The translations under genes and the position numbers were made by a program. From assembly GCA_029260675.1 (NCBI GenBank), contig JAJDCV010000098.1:1-12651 (forward strand): DNA of 12,651 nucleotides, given 5' to 3'. Under the pieces are notes generated by a model. The model did no database searches, was not told the DNA's origin, and saw only the letters and a program-made list of their open reading frames with translations. Shown one piece after another: positions 6,252 through 12,540 of this stretch (the stretch's first letter is position 1; the number at the start of each line of letters is the position of its first letter). This DNA is from Phycisphaeraceae bacterium (GTDB lineage: Bacteria > Planctomycetota > Phycisphaerae > Phycisphaerales > Phycisphaeraceae).

Positions 6252-7373
6252 ATGGACACACACAAACCCAACCGACGCGAATTTCTAACCACCACGGCTG
6301 TTGCGGCGGGCACTTTGGCGCTACCGGGGATACCGGGGATACCGGGGGTGACGGGCACGACGCAATCGGCCCACGCTTCCGAAACGCCAACGCCCACGAC
6401 CCCTGATGCCCCCGCCACACAGCCCGGGTCGTTCGACTTCGTCCACCTCACCGACATGCACGTCACCACGCGGCGCAAAGGCGATCTGGGCTACCGCACC
6501 TGCGTCGAGTCGGTGTTGAGTCTGAAGAACAAACCAACGTTCGCATTGATGGGCGGCGACCTCGCCTTCGATGGGCTCTACACCCCCAAAGCCAAATACG
6601 TCGAACAGGTACGTCTCTACAAAGAAATATCCGACGGCCTGGGCATCCCATACCACAACTGCATGGGCAACCACGACGTCCTGGGTTGGAGCGGTCGGCG
6701 GAAAGTCGAAGTCACCGACCCCGACTTCGGCAAGAAGTACATCATGGACGCGCTTCAATGGGAGAGCCCGTACTACAGCTTCGACCACAACGGCTGGCAC
6801 TTTGCGGTCCTCGACTGCATCCACCCAACCCAGGAAGAACACGGCACGGGCTACGAGCCACGCATCGGCGACGAACAACTCGAGTGGCTCGCCTACGATT
6901 TAGGTTCTGCCGGTGACCGGCCAAAGGTCGTGATGACCCACATCGCCGCGTTCTGCAACCGCGCACAGATCCGAGGCGACCCCGAAATCTCCGGCATGCC
7001 CCCGGGGATCGTGCTGCGCGACACCGCCCAACTCCAGGCCGTCCTCGAACGCCACAACGTCAAGGCCCTATTGCAAGGCCACACCCACCGCCCCGAGGAA
7101 TACCGCTGGCGTGGCGTGTGGTACATCACCAGCCCCGCCGTCAGCGGCGCCTGGTGGGCCGGCGACTTCACCGGCGCGGGCCCGGGATACACCCTCTTCC
7201 ACTGTCACGAAGACGGCGAACTCACATGGGACATGCTCGACTACAAATGGGAGGCCCAACTCGACCCCGACGACGACACCGAACGTAATCGCAACGCTCA
7301 GACCCAGACGAAACGGGATGAGCAGGCACGGTTACGCGATTTGGAGCGTGCGGGGCGGGAGGGCGATAGATAG
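6252..7373 (+). CDS. Tat-exported calcineurin-like metallophosphoesterase
   Basis: This 373-residue protein begins with a twin-arginine signal (N-R8-R9-E-F-L, then a hydrophobic stretch to about 41), so it is exported folded, with its metals. The metallophosphoesterase motifs follow in order: D68-x-H70 in HLTDMH, G-G-D103, G-N140-H141-D, T-H230, and G-H277-T-H279. All metal ligands are present. The substrate is not evident; relatives act on phosphomonoesters, phosphodiesters or lipid-linked phosphates. After about residue 335 the C-terminus becomes hydrophilic and charged (DPDDDTERNRN and onward) with no anchor. The start at 6252 is chosen because it places the RR motif normally; a TTG upstream at 6213 would add a basic stretch with no ribosome binding site. 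The signal peptide contains an IPGIPGIPGV run encoded by 9-base tandem repeats. It is divergent from the M55 peptidase. Confidence 0.9.
   Translation: MDTHKPNRREFLTTTAVAAGTLALPGIPGIPGVTGTTQSAHASETPTPTTPDAPATQPGSFDFVHLTDMHVTTRRKGDLGYRTCVESVLSLKNKPTFALMGGDLAFDGLYTPKAKYVEQVRLYKEISDGLGIPYHNCMGNHDVLGWSGRRKVEVTDPDFGKKYIMDALQWESPYYSFDHNGWHFAVLDCIHPTQEEHGTGYEPRIGDEQLEWLAYDLGSAGDRPKVVMTHIAAFCNRAQIRGDPEISGMPPGIVLRDTAQLQAVLERHNVKALLQGHTHRPEEYRWRGVWYITSPAVSGAWWAGDFTGAGPGYTLFHCHEDGELTWDMLDYKWEAQLDPDDDTERNRNAQTQTKRDEQARLRDLERAGREGDR
6322..6348 (+). repeat. Three tandem 9-base units within the Tat signal sequence
   Basis: The unit TACCGGGGA occurs twice and then TACCGGGGG once, at 6322-6330, 6331-6339 and 6340-6348. 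It encodes successive I-P-G triplets in the hydrophobic part of the signal peptide. The period is a multiple of three, so copy-number change would lengthen or shorten the signal in frame. Confidence 0.7.
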
Positions 7374-7461
7374 CATCAATCAAAAGAAGAACAAGACATC
7401 GCCAAGCGTCGTACAATCCCCCACCGGTTGATTGCTTCTCTTTCCTTGGGATCATCACATT

Positions 7462-7465
7462 GGAG
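7462..7465 (+). promoter_or_regulatory. Ribosome binding site that decides the pseudopilin-like start
   Basis: GGAG at 7462-7465 is 7 bases before the ATG at 7473 but only 1 base before the in-frame ATG at 7467. The 7473 start is therefore preferred. Confidence 0.55.
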
Positions 7466-7472
7466 CATGATC

Positions 7473-8390
7473 ATGAACGATCAGACTGTACCGAACGCTG
7501 ATCAGTCTTCCGACCATAACCAACCATCCCCAGAGCATGCCAACCCAATCGGCGGGGGGCTTAAGAAACTCGCGATGATCGTTGGCGGGTATGGTCTTCT
7601 AGCCATCTTCACTTTTTCGCTGCTCCTGCCCGCGCTGGGGAACGCAGGAGAACAGGACTCGCATAAGCAAAACACCACACAGGTCCGCGACATCGTCTGG
7701 AGCCTCGTCATCTACGCCAGCGCCAACAAAGAAAGGATGCCCGGCACCAACACCAAGGGCTTTATCCTTCAGGACGACGGCACCGAAAACTCCCTGACGG
7801 GTCAGTCGGGCCACGGGGCCACCGTGGAGGCGCGTTTCTGGCTGCTGCTGGACAACAACAGCTTCAGCGGCGAATACCTCATCAGCCCTGCCGAGACTAA
7901 GACCGTGTGGACTACCGGCCAAGTCACATCGGCCAGCTACTCCTACGCGCTACTGAATATCCACAGCAACGGCAGTGCCCTCGACAGCGAAAAAACCCGC
8001 CCCGATCAGTCCGGCCGTGCCCGTGAATGGAAAACAACGATCAACACCCAGGCCGTCCTGGTCAGCGACCGCGCCCGTATCCCGGGTGGGCGCATCGGCG
8101 ACGACTACGACAAGATCTACAGCATCCACACCGAGGAAGACAGCAAGGCATGGGCCGGCAGCGTCGGACGCGGTGACGGCAGCACATCGTTCCACTTCGT
8201 GGACGCACATGACACCAAGCACGGCTCCGGCACACCCATCGAAAATGACCGCCTGTTCTCGCTCGATCAGGACAGCCGCCGCAATATCGATGTGATCAGC
8301 AATCCCGATCACATATGGGACGTCAGGTCCAACGCCCTGCTCGGTCACACATCGGTCGGGTACGAAGACGACGACATCGCCAGCGACTGA
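7473..8390 (+). CDS. Pseudopilin-like single-pass membrane protein
   Basis: This 305-residue protein has a polar N-terminus (1-28), one hydrophobic helix (about 33-55, KLAMIVGGY to LLLPALG) and a long extracytoplasmic domain. After the helix, the run LLLPALGNAGEQDSHKQNTTQVRDIVWSL with YASANKERMPG matches the layout of the abundant planctomycete pseudopilins (LLPALxxAR, then a helix, then YAxDxxGxxP). Near the end, H219 ... W227-A-G-S-V-G-R-G-D-G followed by STSFHF recalls their H-x9-DG motif. The usual prepilin peptidase site (G followed by F-T-L-x-E) is missing and is replaced by a longer polar N-terminus, so it may stay unprocessed in the membrane. Its role is unknown; a minor component or relative of a type II secretion-like filament is possible. 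It is 99 bp downstream of the metallophosphoesterase and converges on cysC. Confidence 0.75.
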   Translation: MNDQTVPNADQSSDHNQPSPEHANPIGGGLKKLAMIVGGYGLLAIFTFSLLLPALGNAGEQDSHKQNTTQVRDIVWSLVIYASANKERMPGTNTKGFILQDDGTENSLTGQSGHGATVEARFWLLLDNNSFSGEYLISPAETKTVWTTGQVTSASYSYALLNIHSNGSALDSEKTRPDQSGRAREWKTTINTQAVLVSDRARIPGGRIGDDYDKIYSIHTEEDSKAWAGSVGRGDGSTSFHFVDAHDTKHGSGTPIENDRLFSLDQDSRRNIDVISNPDHIWDVRSNALLGHTSVGYEDDDIASD

Positions 8391-8454
8391 TGCGAACACT
8401 TCATCAAAACGCCCAGCGTGGCGAGCCCTCAATGTTAATCTGGGTAAAATAGCC

Positions 8455-8485
8455 ACAAAAAAACCCAGAGCTTTCGCCCTGGGCT
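8455..8485 (-). terminator. Intrinsic terminator of cysC, possibly bidirectional
   Basis: Read on the minus strand, a 10-base arm AGCCCAGGGC and a 10-base arm GCTCTGGGTT (two G-T wobbles) enclose a GAAA tetraloop, followed by seven T residues (A residues 8457-8463 on the plus strand). It lies 36 bases past the cysC stop. The plus-strand reading has only CTTT after the stem, so termination of the pseudopilin-like gene would be weaker. Confidence 0.9.
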
Positions 8486-8520
8486 TTGGTTGGTCATTAA
8501 GTTCTTGCAAAAAAGCAGAA

Positions 8521-9132
8521 TCAGATCAGCCCACGCTCTTCCAACGCGTCCAGCAGTGCCTGCACCGACTCTTCGATGCTCAGCTCGTGGGTCTTGATGG
8601 TGATCTCGGCGTTCTCGGGGGCTTCGAACGGGGCGTCGATGCCGGTGAAGCCTTTGATTTCCCCGGCCCGGGCCTTCTTGTACAGGCCCTTGGGGTCGCG
8701 CTCCTCAGCTTTTTCCAAGGAGCAGTCGACGTGGACCTCCAGGAACGGGATTCCGGCGTCTTCGTGGAGTTTTCGGACCATGTCCCGGGCTTCTTTGTAG
8801 GGTCTGATGAAACTGGTGACGCTGATGATCCCGGCGTCGGCGAAGAGCTTGGTCACCTCGCCGATCCGGCGGATGTTCTCGTCTCGGTCTTCCGGGCTGA
8901 AGCCCAGGTTCTTATTCAGACCCATGCGGATGTTGTCGCCGTCCAGCCGGTAGGCGTGCTTGCCCTGCTGCAGCAGAACCTGCTCTAACGCTACCGCCAC
9001 GGTGGACTTACCGCTGCCGGAGAGACCGGTCATCCAGAGGGTGCAGCCCTGCTGGCCCATGTTCTTCTGGCGTTCCTCGGCGGTAACGTTGCCTTCGTGC
9101 CAGGTGATATTCGTCGCTTTCTGCTGAGTCAT
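8521..9132 (-). CDS. cysC: Adenylylsulfate (APS) kinase
   Basis: This 203-residue APS kinase phosphorylates adenosine 5'-phosphosulfate with ATP to give PAPS, the sulfate donor for sulfotransferases and for one route of sulfate reduction. The Walker A loop G36-L-S-G-S-G-K42-S43 is intact, followed by LDGDNIRMGLNKNLGF (63-78), the S107-F-I-R-P-Y region that carries the conserved serine, and DPKGLYKKARAGEIKGFTGI (146-165), which forms the APS-binding lid. The length is typical of a single-domain CysC. It has an AGGAA ribosome binding site (9141-9145 on the minus strand), 8 bases before the ATG. It is monocistronic in this window: no sulfate adenylyltransferase (cysD/cysN or sat), PAPS reductase or sulfotransferase lies beside it, so its ATP sulfurylase must be encoded elsewhere. 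Confidence 0.97.
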   Translation of the reverse strand: MTQQKATNITWHEGNVTAEERQKNMGQQGCTLWMTGLSGSGKSTVAVALEQVLLQQGKHAYRLDGDNIRMGLNKNLGFSPEDRDENIRRIGEVTKLFADAGIISVTSFIRPYKEARDMVRKLHEDAGIPFLEVHVDCSLEKAEERDPKGLYKKARAGEIKGFTGIDAPFEAPENAEITIKTHELSIEESVQALLDALEERGLI

Positions 9133-9186
9133 GGATGGGTTTCCTGTGGTTGTTCCCGGGGGGTCTATGGGGCAGGGTGAGAGGGG

Positions 9187-9214
9187 ATCGTAGCGGATGT
9201 TTCACAGCTTGCAA
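9187..9214 (-). promoter_or_regulatory. Sigma-70-type promoter candidate for cysC
   Basis: On the minus strand a -35 box TTGCAA (9209-9214) and a -10 box TACGAT (9187-9192) are separated by 16 bases. Each matches the consensus at 4 of 6 positions. The predicted start near 9180 leaves a leader of about 48 bases. The -35 box starts one base after the repeat copy at 9216-9243. Confidence 0.4.
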
Positions 9215-9215
9215 T

Positions 9216-9243
9216 CTCCGATCCCCCGGCCTGGGTAGGGGCT
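9216..9243 (-). repeat. REP-like element, copy 2, upstream of cysC
   Basis: On the minus strand this copy reads AGCCCC-N7-GCCGGGGGATCGGAG. It shares an exact 15-base block and the preceding AGCCCC with the copy at 139-166. The seven bases between differ, so the strong hairpin of copy 1 is not kept here, though CCCC and GGGG arms can still pair. Confidence 0.45.
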
Positions 9244-9484
9244 TTCCCCCATTTACGATGACACCTTCGGGCTGTACCGTTGCCCGGACAACCCGCGAGT
9301 CATCGGCCTCATCAGTGCCTGCGCGTCCGGGCTTATCGGCCCAACAAACCCCCGCGCATTACACAAGCCGATGTCCTCGCTAATCATGCTACCAAGAAGT
9401 TGATCCCACACGCTTGCTTCGCCGATGGATGTTATGTGCGGCACCGCTCGCACGGCACACGGCGCGGCCCCGCCGATGAGTTAT

Positions 9485-9488
9485 GGAG
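9485..9488 (+). promoter_or_regulatory. Ribosome binding site that decides the subtilase start
   Basis: GGAG at 9485-9488 lies 8 bases before the ATG at 9497. The upstream in-frame ATG at 9476 has no such site, and its extra residues would precede a normal signal peptide. The 9497 start is therefore preferred. Confidence 0.55.
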
Positions 9489-9496
9489 TTCTTCTT

Positions 9497-10654
9497 ATGC
9501 TTCGACGCGCCTTAGCTGTTTTGATATCCATCCTGGTGTGCACCTCGGCCCACGGCGCCACCGTCAGCTTCAACGACCCCGGCCAAAACAAGCAGTGGTA
9601 CCTGGACGCCTTGAATTTCGGCGAGGCCTGGGCCCAGATCGTGGACCTGCCCATGCGCGGCAAGATCCACGTCGCCGTCGTCGATTCGGGATTTGACGTC
9701 GGGCACACCGACCTGCAACGCAACCTCGCCATCGGCAAGGGCATCAACATCGTCAACGGCGGCAGCAACCTCAACCCCGTTAATCCCCACGGCACGGGCA
9801 CGATCGGACTGCTCGCCGCCACCAGCGGCAACGGCAAGGGCATCACCCAAGCCGCCTGGACCGCCAAAGCCATCCCCGTCCGTGTCAGCAACCGTCTCGA
9901 CGGCGCAGCGTCCACGTTCGATCTCGCCAACGGCATCCGCTACGCCGCGGACAAAGGCGCGCGGATCATCAACGTCAGCTACTCAGGTGTCCACCTCGGT
10001 GCCTTGCAGCGCGCCGCACGCTACGCCCAGACCAAGGGCGCCGTGGTCTTCATGGCCGCCGGGAACGACGGCTTAAACCACCGCCGATGGCGGAACCACA
10101 AACAGCTCGTCGCCGTCGGCTCGACCAACGCCAACGGCAGCGTGTCGAGTTTCTCCAGCCGAGGTTCGTTCGTCGACCTGGTCGCACCGGGCAGTAATAT
10201 CCTCAGCCTCACCACCAACGACCGCACCCGCACCTGGTCCGGGACCAGCTTCGCCTCACCGATCGCCGCCAGCGTCGCCAGCCTGATGCTGACCGCGAAC
10301 CCCACGCTGAGCCCCTGGCAGGTCCGCAAACTGCTGGCCATCACCGCCCGTGACATCGGGCCCGCCGGCCGGGACGACACCTCGGGCTTCGGGCTGATCG
10401 ACGCCGCCGCCGCCGTCGCTGCCGCCATCGCCACCGAGGGCAAGTACACCGGCAGCATCGCCGGACGCAACATCTCGATTGTCCCGAATAACCTCGCCTC
10501 GTCTTCGGGCCTGCGCCTGGTCAATCAACTCCAGGCGATCCCCGAATCAGTCGATCAAACCGCCATCCCCGAACCCGGCACGGTCGCGATGCTCCTTTGT
10601 GGCGGGTTCGCCGTCACAGGCAGGCCAGCGCGCCGAAGGGAGACAGCGGCCTGA
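9497..10654 (+). CDS. Subtilisin-like serine protease (S8) with PEP-CTERM anchor
   Basis: This 385-residue exported protease has a signal peptide at 1-21 (MLRRALAVLISILVCTSAHG-A). The catalytic domain begins at once with QWYLDALNFGEAW (33-45), the usual start of a mature subtilase. The triad is D63 (VVDSGFD), H98 (NPHGTG) and S251 (SGTSFASP), with oxyanion N190 (AAGN), so it should be active. The end of the domain is near 312. A linker of about 45 residues leads to the PEP-CTERM tail: I-P358-E-P360, a hydrophobic helix (about 361-375) and basic RPARRR. By family knowledge, an exosortase cuts near the PEP motif; none is in this window. No inhibitory propeptide precedes the domain. The stop TGA overlaps an ATG at 10654 by one base, linking it to the next frame. 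Confidence 0.92.
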   Translation: MLRRALAVLISILVCTSAHGATVSFNDPGQNKQWYLDALNFGEAWAQIVDLPMRGKIHVAVVDSGFDVGHTDLQRNLAIGKGINIVNGGSNLNPVNPHGTGTIGLLAATSGNGKGITQAAWTAKAIPVRVSNRLDGAASTFDLANGIRYAADKGARIINVSYSGVHLGALQRAARYAQTKGAVVFMAAGNDGLNHRRWRNHKQLVAVGSTNANGSVSSFSSRGSFVDLVAPGSNILSLTTNDRTRTWSGTSFASPIAASVASLMLTANPTLSPWQVRKLLAITARDIGPAGRDDTSGFGLIDAAAAVAAAIATEGKYTGSIAGRNISIVPNNLASSSGLRLVNQLQAIPESVDQTAIPEPGTVAMLLCGGFAVTGRPARRRETAA

Positions 10655-10770
10655 TGATCTACCCCAAGCCAACGAGCGAAGCCCAGCTAACATACGACGA
10701 CTCATCGCAGGGCGCCCTCCTGCAACCGCCATACCCGACACGCCCGGGCACGTCCGTGTCCATCCCGAGT

Positions 10771-10774
10771 GGAG
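10771..10774 (+). promoter_or_regulatory. Ribosome binding site that decides the start of the 174-residue protein
   Basis: GGAG at 10771-10774 is 5 bases before the ATG at 10780. The competing in-frame ATG at 10654 overlaps the protease stop (TGATG) and has AAGGGAG 11 bases upstream. Confidence 0.5.
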
Positions 10775-10779
10775 ATTCC

Positions 10780-11304
10780 ATGTCACCGCACATGCCCGAA
10801 CCGATCGAGCACGCCCTGCGCCCCTTGTTTGATGTCCTGCCGATCAATCAAGCCATGGGGCGTTTGTTGGTCAACGGCCAGGCACCCAGCCCGCATACCG
10901 CGCTGGTCCATGAAATCCTGGCCGACCCCGCATTGAAGGACAAGGGCACGATCGAGGCCGGGCTCTGGCTCTACGTCGACGACCTGGAACGCAGCCACGC
11001 CGCCAGCCAGGACCTGCACCGGCCGTCCGGTTCGTTCTGGCACGCGATCATGCACCGGCGCGAAGGCGACTTCTCCAATAGCCACCACTGGTACCGAAAA
11101 GCCGGCCAACACCCCGTGCTCCACCGGATCGACTCCGGCGGCGGCGGGGGCGGCGCGGGCACCGCCGTCGGCGCTTACGAGCCCCACGCCTTCGTCGACC
11201 GCGTCGAACGCGCCGCGGCGCAGAAAAGCGATTCCCCCGACCTCGTTGCCATGCAACGACTGGAATGGGTCGCCCTCTTCGAGTGGTGCGTCGAACACCA
11301 CTGA
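10780..11304 (+). CDS. Conserved planctomycete protein of unknown function
   Basis: This 174-residue soluble protein has no signal peptide, membrane segment or known catalytic motif. The central part GLWLYVDDLERSHAASQDL (61-79), then SGSFWHAIMHRREGDFSNS (83-101) with H103, W104 and HPVLHRI (111-117), is rich in His, Trp, Arg and Asp. I recognise it as a conserved planctomycete pattern of unknown role. A glycine run (about 120-126) breaks the fold before a C-terminal helix ending FEWCVEHH. The start at 10780 has a good ribosome binding site and sits where conserved-looking sequence begins. A longer version from 10654 would add 42 polar, Pro/Ser-rich residues, start inside the protease stop codon and be translationally coupled. 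It lies 125 bp after the protease and ahead of a terminator, so the two are probably one transcript. Confidence 0.75.
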   Translation: MSPHMPEPIEHALRPLFDVLPINQAMGRLLVNGQAPSPHTALVHEILADPALKDKGTIEAGLWLYVDDLERSHAASQDLHRPSGSFWHAIMHRREGDFSNSHHWYRKAGQHPVLHRIDSGGGGGGAGTAVGAYEPHAFVDRVERAAAQKSDSPDLVAMQRLEWVALFEWCVEHH

Positions 11305-11333
11305 CGCACATCCCAAAACCTTCCCCCGCAATG

Positions 11334-11362
11334 AAAAGCCCACGTTCGTTGAACGTGGGCTT
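11334..11362. terminator. Bidirectional intrinsic terminator between convergent genes
   Basis: The perfect 12-base arms AAGCCCACGTTC (11336-11347) and GAACGTGGGCTT (11351-11362) enclose a 3-base loop. On the minus strand TTTT follows the stem; on the plus strand TTGTCT follows. It ends the protease/174-residue protein unit from the left and the basic protein gene from the right. Confidence 0.9.
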
Positions 11363-11394
11363 GTCTCATGCGCCTCGGAAAGACTCAGATAATC

Positions 11395-12324
11395 TCAGTA
11401 TCGGCTGTAGAAGTGCAGGCTCCGCCGGCAGTAGTGCGGGACCCACACCTGCTTGTAATACCCATCCCGGATAATCACGGTGTAGGGATACCCGTCGTAG
11501 TCGTACCGAGTCACTTCCAACGGCGGGACCCACTCGGTCGTGTAGTACCCCCCGCGGCAGCAGGTGTGACGCCGATGCCCGTGGTCGTAGTAGTACCCCA
11601 GCGAACTGTGCGACCCGAACAGGATGCTTAATCCAAACTTCCCGTGTCTGTCGTGCCGGTCATGGCGGCTATAACCGCCTTGGTGTGAGCCACCATAATG
11701 TGACCGCTTGCGATGAACCACCGTCCTCGCGGGTTTGTAGTAGTGGGTATTCTTCTTCAGGTGGCGTGAGTCGTGACGCAGCACCTGGGCGCGATCGTTC
11801 AGCCGGTGCTCGCGTTGACGAAGATCCTGGCGTTGATGGGCGACCTTGTCCTGGAGTCGACGTTTCTGCACGCGCAGGTCCTGGCGGTGTTCCCGGGCGT
11901 TGTTATCAAACCGCTTTTCTTGTTTGCGCACCTGCTGCTGGCGTGCCTGGATGTTCTTCCTCTGGGCGTGTATGCCCCAATTCGCGCCGCGCACAGTTTG
12001 GCTCGATCGCACCACGGTGGCCCGGCGTAGGTTTGCCTGGCTATGCGACCGCCGTTCTCCTGCACGTTGCTCACTGGCGCGACCCCGGCTTGTCTGCCTT
12101 TCCGAAGAACGTTGTTGATGGGCGCGTCTTTCGGAGCGCGGCCGCTCCGCCCGGGCGCTGCGTTGCCGGTGATGGCCGCTTTCCTTCTGCGCCTGACGCT
12201 GACGGGGTTGCTCGCCCCGCCTGCCTTTGCCCTTGGCCTCTGCCTCGGCGCTGAATGCCAGCACCGCGACCGCCAGCACCGCCGTGGTCCATCCGATTCG
12301 CTTGATCGTCTTGATGCGTCTCAT
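11395..12324 (-). CDS. Secreted, highly basic low-complexity coiled-coil protein
   Basis: This 309-residue protein has a signal peptide (1-30, ending SAEAEA before KGKGRR). A disordered Arg/Gln/Ser/Glu-rich stretch follows (about 31-110). A strongly charged helical region (about 118-192) is rich in Gln, Arg, Lys, Asp and His and probably forms a coiled coil. A His/Arg/Gly/Tyr-rich segment comes next (193-262, with HDRHDRH). The C-terminal part is a small Tyr/Trp-rich fold with repeated motifs, WVPPLEVTRYDYDGYPYTVIIRDG then YYKQVWVP. Cysteines are few: C255, C256 and C299. The large excess of Arg, Lys and His over Asp and Glu is unusual for an exported protein and suggests binding to anionic polymers, polysaccharide or nucleic acid. 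I recognise no family. Translation should be strong given a perfect ribosome binding site, and the leader is structured. Confidence 0.8.
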   Translation of the reverse strand: MRRIKTIKRIGWTTAVLAVAVLAFSAEAEAKGKGRRGEQPRQRQAQKESGHHRQRSARAERPRSERRAHQQRSSERQTSRGRASEQRAGERRSHSQANLRRATVVRSSQTVRGANWGIHAQRKNIQARQQQVRKQEKRFDNNAREHRQDLRVQKRRLQDKVAHQRQDLRQREHRLNDRAQVLRHDSRHLKKNTHYYKPARTVVHRKRSHYGGSHQGGYSRHDRHDRHGKFGLSILFGSHSSLGYYYDHGHRRHTCCRGGYYTTEWVPPLEVTRYDYDGYPYTVIIRDGYYKQVWVPHYCRRSLHFYSRY

Positions 12325-12330
12325 GGTTGG

Positions 12331-12337
12331 CCTCCTT
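12331..12337 (-). promoter_or_regulatory. Perfect Shine-Dalgarno sequence of the basic protein gene
   Basis: On the minus strand AAGGAGG lies 6 bases before the ATG. It is the strongest ribosome binding site in the window. Part of it can pair with an upstream GGCC (12354-12357) through the flanking GGCC (12329-12332), which could modestly mask it. Confidence 0.8.
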
Positions 12338-12358
12338 CGTGTTAGGTGTTCACGGCCT

Positions 12359-12410
12359 GCCCGGACGAACTGCCCGGGCCCCGGTCGGGGGCGTCGCTTT
12401 TCAACGCCCC
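12359..12410 (-). promoter_or_regulatory. Structured leader with overlapping hairpins upstream of the basic protein gene
   Basis: Read on the minus strand, three stem-loops follow one another. The first has arms 12402-12410 and 12388-12396 (9 pairs, one of them G-T) around AAAAG. The second is CCCCGACCGGGG at 12379-12390. The third has GCCCGG (12374-12379) with CCGGGC (12359-12364) around a 9-base loop. The first and second share bases 12388-12390, and the second and third share 12379, so they compete. No T tract follows within the leader. Confidence 0.45.
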
Positions 12411-12414
12411 ATCC

Positions 12415-12456
12415 GTCTTAAAAGACTTAACCGACGACTTTGGGTGATAAATCACC
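12415..12456. promoter_or_regulatory. Two short dyads, possible operators
   Basis: GTCTT/AAGAC around AA lies at 12415-12426, and GGTGAT/ATCACC around AA at 12443-12456. Both have the size of a dimeric regulator site and are upstream of the basic protein gene. No promoter boxes were found to which they could be related. Confidence 0.25.
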
Positions 12457-12540
12457 ATCCATGACAACGTAAGTATTTAAACATCAATGATTAAAGGGAA
12501 TAATGGGGTCGCCCGTGGCCAAGGCGGTGCCAAAGCCTGA

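Larger units (their letters stand above)
9133..9496. other. 364-base intergenic region between divergent cysC and the subtilase gene
   Basis: The cysC side (9133-9243) holds the cysC ribosome binding site, a promoter candidate and the second copy of the hairpin repeat. The remaining 250 bases (9244-9496) upstream of the subtilase contain no convincing gene, terminator or sigma-70 promoter. A short minus-strand open frame at 9253-9453 has a GTG start without a ribosome binding site and looks fortuitous. Confidence 0.5.

Noticed and set aside
9269..9283. Sigma-54-like GG-N10-GC site (GGGCTG, TACCG, TTGC) upstream of the PEP-CTERM subtilase
   Set aside because: Some PEP-CTERM genes in proteobacteria have sigma-54 promoters, but here only the minimal GG/GC and TTGC match. 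It lies over 200 bases from the start, and such matches are common in G+C-rich DNA.
9253..9453. Minus-strand open frame of 66 codons in the cysC-subtilase gap
   Set aside because: GTG start without a ribosome binding site, no domain, no neighbour logic.
11685..12254. Plus-strand open frame (189 codons) opposite the basic protein gene
   Set aside because: The minus-strand frame has a perfect ribosome binding site, a signal peptide and a terminator. The plus-strand product is compositional noise.
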